Shown here piece by piece: positions 1 through 7,281 of a DNA stretch of 24,877 nt. Every line of letters begins with the position of its first letter. The first letter of the stretch is position 1. The stretch lies in the NCBI GenBank assembly GCA_020629815.1, contig JAHDCN010000012.1:1-24877 (forward strand), in the 5' to 3' direction. Origin of the DNA: Verrucomicrobiota bacterium (GTDB lineage: Bacteria; Verrucomicrobiota; Verrucomicrobiia; Verrucomicrobiales; DEV007). Below the pieces are notes generated by a model. That model was not told the DNA's origin and made no database searches. It was given only the letters and a program-made list of their open reading frames with translations. The position numbers and the translations under genes are program-made.

Positions 1-3000
1 TCGCCTCAGTTCCGCGCATCACTGGCATGTCTTCATCCATCAGGATCAAGTGCGGTTGCCAGGACTTCCATTGATCAACCGCTTCCTGGCCATTGGTTGC
101 TTCGTTGAGAACAAAACCAGCTTTGCCAAGAATCTTTTTCAGTAGCAGGCGGTTGGTTGGTTGGTCTTCCACGATAAGAATGCGTACCTCGTCCAGCTCG
201 GAATCAAAACCGTTGATTTTCTGCGCCATACCTTCAGTGAGGGAGCGGCTAATCTTGCCGTCTTCTGATTGCGCGTGAGCAATTTCATCACATTCGATAT
301 AGAAGCGAAATGTTGTACCCTCGCCAAGAGTCGATTCTACATCGATATCGCCACCTAAAAGTTTTACAAAACTCCGGGCGATCGGCAGTCCGAGACCTGT
401 GCCTTGTGCAGATTTTCGGCCAGACTCCGTTTGGGAATAGTTCTCGAATAACTTCGGAATTTCGTCAGCAGCAATGCCCTTGCCGGAATCGCGAATCTCG
501 AAGCTTACCCGTACTTTGCGACTGGTTTTTCCTTCTTCATTCGCAACAGGCTCGCTGATTACGCTTGCCCCAACGCTCAGCGCAATGCCTCCTTCTTCCG
601 TGAACTTAATCGCATTGCCGAGGAGATTGATCAAAGTTTGGCGAATCTTACTCCGGTCAGTTTCTACGAGGCCGGGCAAGGCAGTGAAAGCATTGAAGTC
701 GAAAGAAATACCCTTTTCCCGCGCCTTAATGTCCAACATCTCATAAACAGAGCGAAGCATCGGGACGAATTCGAATTCCTCATCATTCCTTTCGAGTTTG
801 CCTGCTTCGATCTTGGACAAGTCGAGGATTTCATTAATAACATCCAAGAGGTGCTCTCCCGAATTATTAACGATATCGATATGCTCTCTTTGCTTTGCTG
901 TGAGCGTCTCTTCTTCCTCTTTGATAATCTCAGTGAAGCCGATGATTGCGTTCAAAGGCGTGCGCAATTCGTGCGTCATCTTTGCAAGGAAATCACTTTT
1001 TGCCCGGTTCGCGACTTCAGCATCATGTTTTGCCTGTTCGAGTCGCGTGCGGTATTCCTTTTCCTTCTTGTCAGCTCCAATTTGGGCAAGGGCAATGCCA
1101 AACTGACCAGTCAGGGTTTTCAGCAGCTGAACATCGTCTGCCTGCCACGACCCATTGTTTCTGCGTTTCTCCGATGATTCGTCCAGGTCTTCCAGTGCCG
1201 TAACCCCTGAACGCTGCAGCACAATAATTCCGTTTGGTCGGTCTCCAAAATCAGTGCGAACCGCTATGATCGGGTCGTTCAATTTTTTCCCTAGAAGGGG
1301 ACGTAGTTCCTTAGGTATGGATGATGGGTCAGAACAAAACACTGGTTCCCCAGATCTCAGCACTTGCTGATAAAACGGAGAACTGGCCGGGGCGGAGGCC
1401 ATCTCCCCCTTTTCAGGTGAGTCGGCATTGAAACTTGCAACCAGCTCTACTTCTTGCTCTGCGTCTTCGTCGGAAATCGCCCGGAGCATGACACAATGTG
1501 AGGCCTGGAATTGTTCCGCGAAGCTTGTGACAGAGTCGCCCAACAGTCCACCTTTCATACCTTCGCGGAAAGTGCTTGCAGAGCGTTCAATGAGCATGGT
1601 GTTTTGCAGCTCCCGCGCCAAGGCAGCTTCCGCGTGATCCCGCTCGGCCTTTAGGGCATCTTCTCTTCGTTTCACCTGTTTCACCCGCGAACGAATAACC
1701 CATTGCGAAATCGATACGACCGCAATGATGCCAGCGCTTAACGCAGCGAGACGAAACCACCAGGACATCCAAAAGGGAGGGGGAATATCGAGATTTACCT
1801 TGGCAATATTTTTGTTCCAAATTTTGCCGTCAGGTGAGCTGCGCACTTGAAATTCATATTCCCCGGCGGGTAGGGCCGAGTAGACTGCAAGTCGTGTCTT
1901 TTTGGCAGGCACCCATTCTCCTTCGAAAGCACCGCCCTTCATTCGATACTCAAATTTTCCGTTTGTTGGGAACCTGGAATCGAGATTGGCGAATTCGAAT
2001 CCAATCTGGTTCCGCGGATCATACGGAATTACCAGTTTGCTCATGCTTGCAATCGGCTTTGGCAAAATCTTGTTCTCACCGCCTGGCTTGATGCGCTTTC
2101 CAAACATTTCCAATCCGGTGATAATTGGGATCGGAAGTTGTTCCGGCGGTGGAAGACGGTTTGGATTGATGATGTTGATTCCCGACGTGCCGCCGAAAAG
2201 AAGAGATCCATTGGAAGTAAGAATCGAAACATTATCGTTAAAGCCGCCTTTCTGAAGGCCGTCTTCGAGAGTAAACTGACGCACCGTCAAGTTGCGATCA
2301 TTGTTAAAGCGGGCAATCCCTCTCGGAGTGCTCACCCAATGTACCCCGCTGGCGTCACTGATTACGCTACTGATATGATCGGAATTCAAACGGCTGTTCT
2401 CTTTTGTAAACTCGACCAGGTCGGAAGAATCTGTGCGTATGGTTTTTACTCCGTTAGCGGAAGTGCCAACCCAAAGCACACCTTGTGAATTCACATGAAC
2501 GCAGGTTAGACCAGTCAACTCGTCTCGTGAGATTTGTGCCGTTGCAGGAAAGGCGGTGCGCAAATCTTCCAGCTTTTCGCCATTCGGGCGTTTCACAAGT
2601 AGTCCATCCTGCGTGGTAAAAAATAAATTTCCTTTAGGCCCTTTTGTCGCGCTCGTCACAAAAGTGGCGTCGATTCCTTCCTGAACATCAACCGGCTCGA
2701 AGCCCTCCGTCTGCTCCCGGAAAACAGCAACGCCACCGCCATAGGTGGCAGCCCAAATCTTGCCCCGGTTATCTTGCAGAAGACAGCGGATGTAATTGTG
2801 AGGAATGCCAGACTCGGAATCTTCCTTTCGGAAATGGGAAAAATCGCCGGTTTCTTCCGAGAACTTAATGACGCCGTCGCCTTTCGTGCCGATCCATAGT
2901 TGGCCCTCCTGATCCTCCACGAGTGACACAATGTAGCTTTTATTTATCAGGTCCGGTAAAATGGGTCGCTCGATCTCTGCGGTTTTGGGGTTCCAAAGAA

Positions 3001-4207
3001 CCAGGCCTTTTTCTGTTCCAATCCAAACTTTGCCGGTTAAGGCCTGATTGCAAAAAACCCAAATGGAAGAGTGGGGGAGTCCTTTGTTCTGAGTCAGGCT
3101 TTCCCGAATGTGCGGGAACCAGTATTGATCCAGACTGAAGCGAGAGGTACCACCTTCCCGGGTGGAAACCCAAAGCATCTTAGCCGCGCCCTCAACGATC
3201 TGGGTTACATGGTTATGTGCTAAACTTCCAGAATCTCGCAAATCGTTTTGAAACACCTGAAATTGCTTTGAGCCCTTTTGCATCCTTGCGAGCCCCAGGT
3301 TAGTCCCTATCCAGAGGTCGCCATTAGAGTCCAACTTCAGGCATGTGATGTTGCGCAAAGGCAAATCAGGAAGGTGTTTCTCCTGTTTACCCTCTAGACT
3401 CAGGCGATACACACCGTCTCCATTGGTGCCTACCCAAAGGCTGGCTTCGCCATTGAACTCGACATCGGTGATCGGCGCGTCACCTGACCAGAGTTTCCGG
3501 AACGTGCTCTGTTCGGCATCGCGACCCAACTCAAACCGAAAGAGCCCACCATCTTCAGTTCCAATCCAGACTTCTTCTCTACTTTTAGTTTTCTTCCCTT
3601 CACCTTTCACTGGGAAAACGGAAATAGAAGAAATACGACTTTTCGACACCGGGCCAGTGTCCGCCAATAGCTGCTTCGTCGCCGTATTGAGCAACCTCAA
3701 GCCTTTCGTAGTTCCTATTAACAGAAGCTGTTCGTTGGGAAGCCCTAAGTTTGTTGAAACGCCCAGATGAGTGATTTCTATGCTCGTAGACTCTGAACCG
3801 TCCGATCCGAGAATTGGAACAATCTCGAACTCTGCAGCGTCCGGGTCGAAAATATACAGACGGTTACTTTTGGTTCCGATATAAAGAGTCTCTTTTTGCG
3901 CTCCCTTTGTTACCGCTCTGGTTATACAGGTGAACTTGTTCGACTCACGTTCGTGGCGGTAGGAGGTCACCTCATAACCATCAAACCGATCAAGGCCGTC
4001 ATCTGTAGCCAACCACATGAAACGCCGCTGCCCTTGGATCAGGTCAAACACGCGCTCTGAAGTCACGCCTTGCTCTGACCCAAGGTGAGTGAAACGAATA
4101 CGGTTTTCCAGTTGGTTCGCGGTTTCGTCACTTTCCTGCGAAAATAGACAGGAAGTAAAGGCAACCAGACAAAAGAGAAATCCGGAAACTGTTCGATAAT
4201 TACTCAA
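1..4207 (-). CDS. Hybrid two-component sensor kinase with Reg_prop propellers, Y_Y_Y domain and receiver (3' end outside window)
   Basis: One uninterrupted minus-strand frame runs from 4207 off the left edge, giving at least 1402 residues. The start is inferred as TTG at 4207: an in-frame TGA lies two codons upstream and the next residues ([17 protein letters not shown]) form a signal peptide. At least ten beta-propeller blades with LWVGT/LWIGT-type motifs fill about residues 30-710, followed by a Y_Y_Y domain (about 720-797), one membrane helix (about 812-835), a GAF-like stretch (about 870-1030), HisKA with phospho-acceptor H1079 in [10 protein letters not shown], HATPase_c with DSGKG (D1240) and GTGLGL, and a receiver with E1347/D1348 and phospho-acceptor D1391 in LILMDEDMP. 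This is the architecture of one-protein hybrid sensors that read extracytoplasmic ligands, often glycans. An AraC-type output domain could follow outside the window. The ligand is unknown. Confidence 0.93.
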   Translation of the reverse strand, partial: MSNYRTVSGFLFCLVAFTSCLFSQESDETANQLENRIRFTHLGSEQGVTSERVFDLIQGQRRFMWLATDDGLDRFDGYEVTSYRHERESNKFTCITRAVTKGAQKETLYIGTKSNRLYIFDPDAAEFEIVPILGSDGSESTSIEITHLGVSTNLGLPNEQLLLIGTTKGLRLLNTATKQLLADTGPVSKSRISSISVFPVKGEGKKTKSREEVWIGTEDGGLFRFELGRDAEQSTFRKLWSGDAPITDVEFNGEASLWVGTNGDGVYRLSLEGKQEKHLPDLPLRNITCLKLDSNGDLWIGTNLGLARMQKGSKQFQVFQNDLRDSGSLAHNHVTQIVEGAAKMLWVSTREGGTSRFSLDQYWFPHIRESLTQNKGLPHSSIWVFCNQALTGKVWIGTEKGLVLWNPKTAEIERPILPDLINKSYIVSLVEDQEGQLWIGTKGDGVIKFSEETGDFSHFRKEDSESGIPHNYIRCLLQDNRGKIWAATYGGGVAVFREQTEGFEPVDVQEGIDATFVTSATKGPKGNLFFTTQDGLLVKRPNGEKLEDLRTAFPATAQISRDELTGLTCVHVNSQGVLWVGTSANGVKTIRTDSSDLVEFTKENSRLNSDHISSVISDASGVHWVSTPRGIARFNNDRNLTVRQFTLEDGLQKGGFNDNVSILTSNGSLLFGGTSGINIINPNRLPPPEQLPIPIITGLEMFGKRIKPGGENKILPKPIASMSKLVIPYDPRNQIGFEFANLDSRFPTNGKFEYRMKGGAFEGEWVPAKKTRLAVYSALPAGEYEFQVRSSPDGKIWNKNIAKVNLDIPPPFWMSWWFRLAALSAGIIAVVSISQWVIRSRVKQVKRREDALKAERDHAEAALARELQNTMLIERSASTFREGMKGGLLGDSVTSFAEQFQASHCVMLRAISDEDAEQEVELVASFNADSPEKGEMASAPASSPFYQQVLRSGEPVFCSDPSSIPKELRPLLGKKLNDPIIAVRTDFGDRPNGIIVLQRSGVTALEDLDESSEKRRNNGSWQADDVQLLKTLTGQFGIALAQIGADKKEKEYRTRLEQAKHDAEVANRAKSDFLAKMTHELRTPLNAIIGFTEIIKEEEETLTAKQREHIDIVNNSGEHLLDVINEILDLSKIEAGKLERNDEEFEFVPMLRSVYEMLDIKAREKGISFDFNAFTALPGLVETDRSKIRQTLINLLGNAIKFTEEGGIALSVGASVISEPVANEEGKTSRKVRVSFEIRDSGKGIAADEIPKLFENYSQTESGRKSAQGTGLGLPIARSFVKLLGGDIDVESTLGEGTTFRFYIECDEIAHAQSEDGKISRSLTEGMAQKINGFDSELDEVRILIVEDQPTNRLLLKKILGKAGFVLNEATNGQEAVDQWKSWQPHLILMDEDMPVMRGTEA

Positions 4208-4342
4208 AATTCATGAAAAATATAAATTTAATAATTATTGATTCAACAAGTAATTATGGTAAATTTATTGGTCGCAATAAGTAAATTGCCCTTGTTGGCT
4301 AGCCAATAATATTAAGGTTTATTGACTATTGAGCAGATTGAA
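4208..4342. promoter_or_regulatory. Divergent AT-rich spacer between sensor kinase and prepilin-like gene
   Basis: This 135-base AT-rich gap separates two divergently transcribed genes, so it should hold both promoters. It contains a perfect 12-base palindrome, TTGGCTAGCCAA, at 4295-4306, followed at once by an AT-rich TAATATTA stretch. The palindrome could be an operator, but no partner regulator is identifiable. I see no clear sigma-70 hexamer pair at good spacing and no sigma-54 site. Confidence 0.4.
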
Positions 4343-4768
4343 ATGATTTCAAGTAAGACAATTCGGAAAGCATTGGGGTTCAGTCTCGTGGAGATGCTCG
4401 TAGTGGTTGCCGTGATAGGAATCATTGCTGCAATCGCCATTCCCAGCGTTAGCAATGTTTTCGATACTGCCAGTAACGCAAAGGACCGGCAGAATGCCCG
4501 GCAAATCGATTCCATGTCCGCTGCCCTTGCTGCCTTGGGCGTGGCTCATGTGATTCCCGAATCAATGGGAGGGGTTCAAGCCACCGCACGACTGTTTCGT
4601 GAGGGCATCATTGTCTCAGAAGGGCCGATGGCGGGAGAGCGCTTTGTAATGGCTTCCCTTTCTGATGACGACATCGAGGGCGTCGATACTTTTTTGCAAA
4701 TCCGATACGATACCCGGGAGCTGAGCCTCGAGTATGATGAGCAGGGTGAGCTCGCTCTGGCGCATTAA
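4343..4768 (+). CDS. Prepilin-type (type IV pilin / pseudopilin-like) protein
   Basis: The 141-residue product has a classical prepilin N-terminus. A 12-residue basic leader (MISSKTIRKALG) is cleaved after Gly12, mature residue 1 is Phe, and Glu17 is the conserved mature Glu5. The hydrophobic helix VEMLVVVAVIGIIAAIAIP follows. The remaining 100 residues are soluble, acidic and unrecognised. I chose ATG 4343 because it gives a short leader; an in-frame TTG at 4322 would add seven residues. A prepilin peptidase would process it at the inner membrane. It stands alone, without pilus assembly genes nearby, and faces the sensor kinase across a shared promoter region. Verrucomicrobia commonly carry many such single pseudopilin-like genes, so its role (pseudopilin, surface protein or minor pilin) is open. 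Confidence 0.85.
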   Translation: MISSKTIRKALGFSLVEMLVVVAVIGIIAAIAIPSVSNVFDTASNAKDRQNARQIDSMSAALAALGVAHVIPESMGGVQATARLFREGIIVSEGPMAGERFVMASLSDDDIEGVDTFLQIRYDTRELSLEYDEQGELALAH

Positions 4769-4785
4769 GTGATACACGTCGTTGG

Positions 4786-5664
4786 CTAGGCGTGTTGCAC
4801 CTGCTCTGTAATCTCTTCCACTGATCCTTCCGCTTTCAGTTTATCAATATAGCCATTGATAGCAGTCTCTCTGACTTCTGTTGCATAGTGAACAGGCAGG
4901 TCCTCAATTTGCTCCATTGGCACCGGAGCAGGTTCCTCTCGTCCGGTAAGTTTGAAAATGTGGAATCCGAAGTGGGTTGCGATAATAGGGCTAACCTCGT
5001 CATCCATTAAGGAAAAGGTGATGGCCTCAATCTCCGGCATCGTCTCGCCCTGAGCCATAAAACCAAGGTCGATCTCGCCTTTGTCTTTGGTTCCATGCTC
5101 TTCTGCAGCGGCTTCAAAATCCGCTCCGGAAAGCAGGCTTTCGCGAATGCCACGCAATTTCGTGTAAACCTCTTTCGCGTCTTCGTGGCTTGATGGTTCG
5201 ATAAAAAGCTGGCTGACCCGAACACGCTCCGGCGTCATGTAATTTTCGATATTCGCTTCGTAAAATTGCTGCAATTCGTCTTCGGTTGGCGGTTTCTCAT
5301 CACCAAGAACTTCGGCGAGCACACGATCAACGATAAGGCCACTTCGAACCTTGCTTCGGATCATCAACTCATCACCTTTATTGAAACCGGTGTTGTCATA
5401 AAATTCCTGTTCACCGCCATGCTGTGCGATCAACTCAGCCAGGCCTTGATCAACGGCTGTTTCGGCAACTTCACCAAAACGCGCGATCGAATCCTGCTCC
5501 ATCAGAGTGCGATTGACGACATTGTCTTTCGCAAACTGCATGAATTCTTCATCACGATCACAGCAAACAGTCTCACCCATTCGGGTGTAGTGATCTTTGA
5601 TAGACTCGAACTCGTCGTAAATCTCGTCGTCAGAAATCTTCTTTCCGTTGATGATATATGCCAT
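4786..5664 (-). CDS. Parvulin-type (PpiC/SurA-like) peptidyl-prolyl isomerase without signal peptide
   Basis: The 292-residue protein begins MAYIINGKKISDDEI. Its helical N-terminal region (about 1-140) resembles the SurA/NifM chaperone domain, and a PpiC rotamase domain follows at about 149-248. Visible family features are the SQLFIEP strand, the ADFEAAAEEHGTKDKGEIDLGF segment split around the active-site loop, and the closing THFGFHIFKLTGRE. It should assist protein folding by isomerising X-Pro bonds. There is no signal peptide or lipobox, unlike SurA or PrsA, so it looks cytosolic, as NifM-like proteins are. An in-frame GTG at 5679 would add five residues (MSAFG) but no export signal. A Cys-Cys pair lies near residue 34. 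Its gene lies downstream of the dehydrogenase on the same strand, with a repeat between them. Confidence 0.85.
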   Translation of the reverse strand: MAYIINGKKISDDEIYDEFESIKDHYTRMGETVCCDRDEEFMQFAKDNVVNRTLMEQDSIARFGEVAETAVDQGLAELIAQHGGEQEFYDNTGFNKGDELMIRSKVRSGLIVDRVLAEVLGDEKPPTEDELQQFYEANIENYMTPERVRVSQLFIEPSSHEDAKEVYTKLRGIRESLLSGADFEAAAEEHGTKDKGEIDLGFMAQGETMPEIEAITFSLMDDEVSPIIATHFGFHIFKLTGREEPAPVPMEQIEDLPVHYATEVRETAINGYIDKLKAEGSVEEITEQVQHA

Positions 5665-5742
5665 CCCAAAAGCTGACACAAAAGCGACCCGACGCCACTG
5701 CGGATTCCCGCTTTCTTCCGTCCCGGATGCCTACTTTTTTTC

Positions 5743-5784
5743 TGACCTAACAGGGTTAGGTCAGTGACTAAACAGGGTTAGGTC
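5743..5784. repeat. Palindromic intergenic repeat, locus 1 (core GACCTAACAGGGTTAGGTC)
   Basis: A perfect inverted repeat TGACCTAAC-AGG-GTTAGGTCA occupies 5743-5763, and a second copy of the half AACAGGGTTAGGTC lies at 5771-5784. The same 14-base unit recurs three times at 17596-17653. On the minus strand the second copy supplies the final Thr codon and TAA stop of the dehydrogenase gene. A T7 run lies on the plus strand just left of the palindrome. Read on the minus strand it becomes an A-run, so this is not a normal intrinsic terminator for the dehydrogenase. It looks like a member of a small dispersed palindromic repeat family. Confidence 0.8.
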
Positions 5785-6812
5785 GGCTTCAGAATGACCT
5801 TCATCAGGCCTTCCTCATTCTTGTAAAGCCGGTCAAACCACTCGGCTCCATCCTCTAAATCAGCGACGGCTGAAATTAAAGGCTTCACATTGATAGCTCC
5901 GGTTGCCACCGCTTCAACGGCATCGCCATATTCTCCGGCAGAGGCACAGCTTCCAAATACGCTGAGCTCTCTGGTGACAACGGCTTGAAGAGGAAACGGC
6001 ACTTCTGCCTGCAGATTTCCTACACAGCCGATACTGCCACCTTTTCGTACTGATTCGACGGCGATCTTCATAGTCGGACCAAAGCCTACCACCTCCAGAG
6101 CAACATCGGCTCCATCATCGTTTCCTACCAGCTCGCGGACTTTGGCGGGCACCGTTTCGTCGGATACCAGGGTATGGTCTGCTCCCAGTTCTTTTGCCAA
6201 AGCGAGTCTCTTTTCATCAATATCGACAGCAACAACAGTCCCCGCTCCTTTGGCTTTCAATGCTTGGACGACCAATAGTCCAATCAAACCTGCCCCGACT
6301 ACCACGGCTGAATCACCGGGTTGCAGGGGCACGCGATTCACTCCATGCAATGCGATCGAAACGGGTTCAGCAAAAGCGGCTTGTTCGTATGGAATATCGT
6401 CGGGCAGGGCGTACAAAATATGTTGAGGTACACTTACGTATTCTGCGAAAGCGCCATGTCTTCGGTAGTCGTCGCATGACACGCCAAGGACATTGCGTTC
6501 CGGACATAGATTGACCTGCCCTTTTTTGCAGTCTTCGCAATCTCCGCAATACACGGTGGAATCAAACGTGACGCGGTCACCCTCTTTCCATGCATCTACA
6601 CCTGCACCGGTTTGGACAATCTCACCCGCAGCTTCGTGGCCCATAATGATAGGAGGGATTCTCCTGCCGGAACTGCCATCCATTCCATGAATGTCTGATC
6701 CACAAATCCCGCAGGCTTTCACAGCGATCAACACTTCGTTGTCACGAATCTCGGGCTTAGGTGCTTCCGCAAAAACGAAGCGATTGTATTCGGTAAGAGT
6801 CAAAGCTTTCAT
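5778..6812 (-). CDS. Zinc-dependent medium-chain alcohol/polyol dehydrogenase
   Basis: The 344-residue protein belongs to the MDR zinc dehydrogenases (sorbitol, threonine, galactitol-1-phosphate type). Catalytic zinc ligands are visible as C37 in GICGSD and H59-E60 in GHE. The structural zinc site is C89, C92, C95 and C103, and the NAD(P) Rossmann motif is GAGLIG. It should oxidise a secondary alcohol or polyol with NAD(P)+; the exact substrate cannot be read from sequence. I placed the start at ATG 6812 (MKALTLTEY), which matches the family's usual N-terminus and length. An upstream-extended frame to 7031 would overlap the divergent small gene and is unlikely. The stop codon lies inside a palindromic repeat. 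No Shine-Dalgarno sequence precedes the start. Confidence 0.92.
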   Translation of the reverse strand: MKALTLTEYNRFVFAEAPKPEIRDNEVLIAVKACGICGSDIHGMDGSSGRRIPPIIMGHEAAGEIVQTGAGVDAWKEGDRVTFDSTVYCGDCEDCKKGQVNLCPERNVLGVSCDDYRRHGAFAEYVSVPQHILYALPDDIPYEQAAFAEPVSIALHGVNRVPLQPGDSAVVVGAGLIGLLVVQALKAKGAGTVVAVDIDEKRLALAKELGADHTLVSDETVPAKVRELVGNDDGADVALEVVGFGPTMKIAVESVRKGGSIGCVGNLQAEVPFPLQAVVTRELSVFGSCASAGEYGDAVEAVATGAINVKPLISAVADLEDGAEWFDRLYKNEEGLMKVILKPT

Positions 6813-6881
6813 GAGAGCTTGAATTGAGAACGACTTGATGCTTACAGTCTCTCCCCGGAAACAAAAGCCAAAATTTTCCTT

Positions 6882-7277
6882 ATGCCGCGTCTTTTTTCGT
6901 TCCTTTTTCCCGTTGTTTCGGCCCTGTTGCTTTGTCAGTGCGAGACCACCTCCTCGGGCGGTGGAAATTCCAGCCCTGCTGTTGTCCGTGAAGTCACCGG
7001 CACGCTGCATTATCCCGATGAAGCGAACCACAAATTCATTTTGCGTTCCGGGGCAAAGATTATCGGGGCGGGGGGAGCGAACTGTACGTATGTGATTGAA
7101 AGCGGCGCTTCACTAACCGCTCATTCCGGAACGAATAATACGTACTTGGTAAAAAGTGGCGGAAAGTTCCGCGGCTTTGCGCACCCGGCCACAAATTGCA
7201 GCGTGAAATACGAAGCCGATTCCATTATTGAGCAGGAACAGGCGGGAGAGGGAACTACCTTTGCTCCGCTCTACTAG
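6882..7277 (+). CDS. Small exported protein with 18-residue tandem repeats
   Basis: This 131-residue protein is not recognised as a named family. It has a strong signal peptide (MPRLFSFLFPVVSALLLCQC), then a Ser/Gly/Thr-rich linker, then three and a half repeats of about 18 residues at roughly 50-67, 68-85, 86-105 and 106-116. Each repeat has the pattern (N/C)-x-(Y/F)-(V/I/L)-(V/I/L)-x-SG. Equivalent SG pairs fall at 56-57, 74-75 and 92-93. Such spacing suggests one coil of a beta-solenoid per repeat. C18 and C20 could be a lipid attachment site, but neither sits in a canonical lipobox (Leu or Gln at -1). The gene is divergent from the dehydrogenase (69-base gap) and ends four bases before the stop codon of the convergent S9 peptidase gene. 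Confidence 0.75.
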   Translation: MPRLFSFLFPVVSALLLCQCETTSSGGGNSSPAVVREVTGTLHYPDEANHKFILRSGAKIIGAGGANCTYVIESGASLTAHSGTNNTYLVKSGGKFRGFAHPATNCSVKYEADSIIEQEQAGEGTTFAPLY

Positions 7278-7281
7278 TTGC

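Noticed and set aside
638..1177. 179-codon plus-strand open frame
   Set aside because: It lies antisense to the well-supported histidine kinase domain and its translation has no domain signature.
4268..4292. Possible sigma-54 promoter (GG...TTGCCC)
   Set aside because: The GG and GC elements are 16 bases apart instead of the required 10.
4769..4801. Short inverted repeat ACACG/CGTGT after the prepilin-like gene
   Set aside because: The stem is only five bases and there is no T-run, so it is too weak to call a terminator.
5734..5763. Palindrome with T-run as an intrinsic terminator
   Set aside because: The T-run precedes the hairpin on the plus strand and is an A-run when read on the minus strand, so the order is wrong for a terminator of either neighbour.
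6813..7031. N-terminal extension of the dehydrogenase to 417 residues
   Set aside because: The extra residues are not family-like and overlap the divergent exported-protein gene; ATG 6812 gives the normal MDR start and length.
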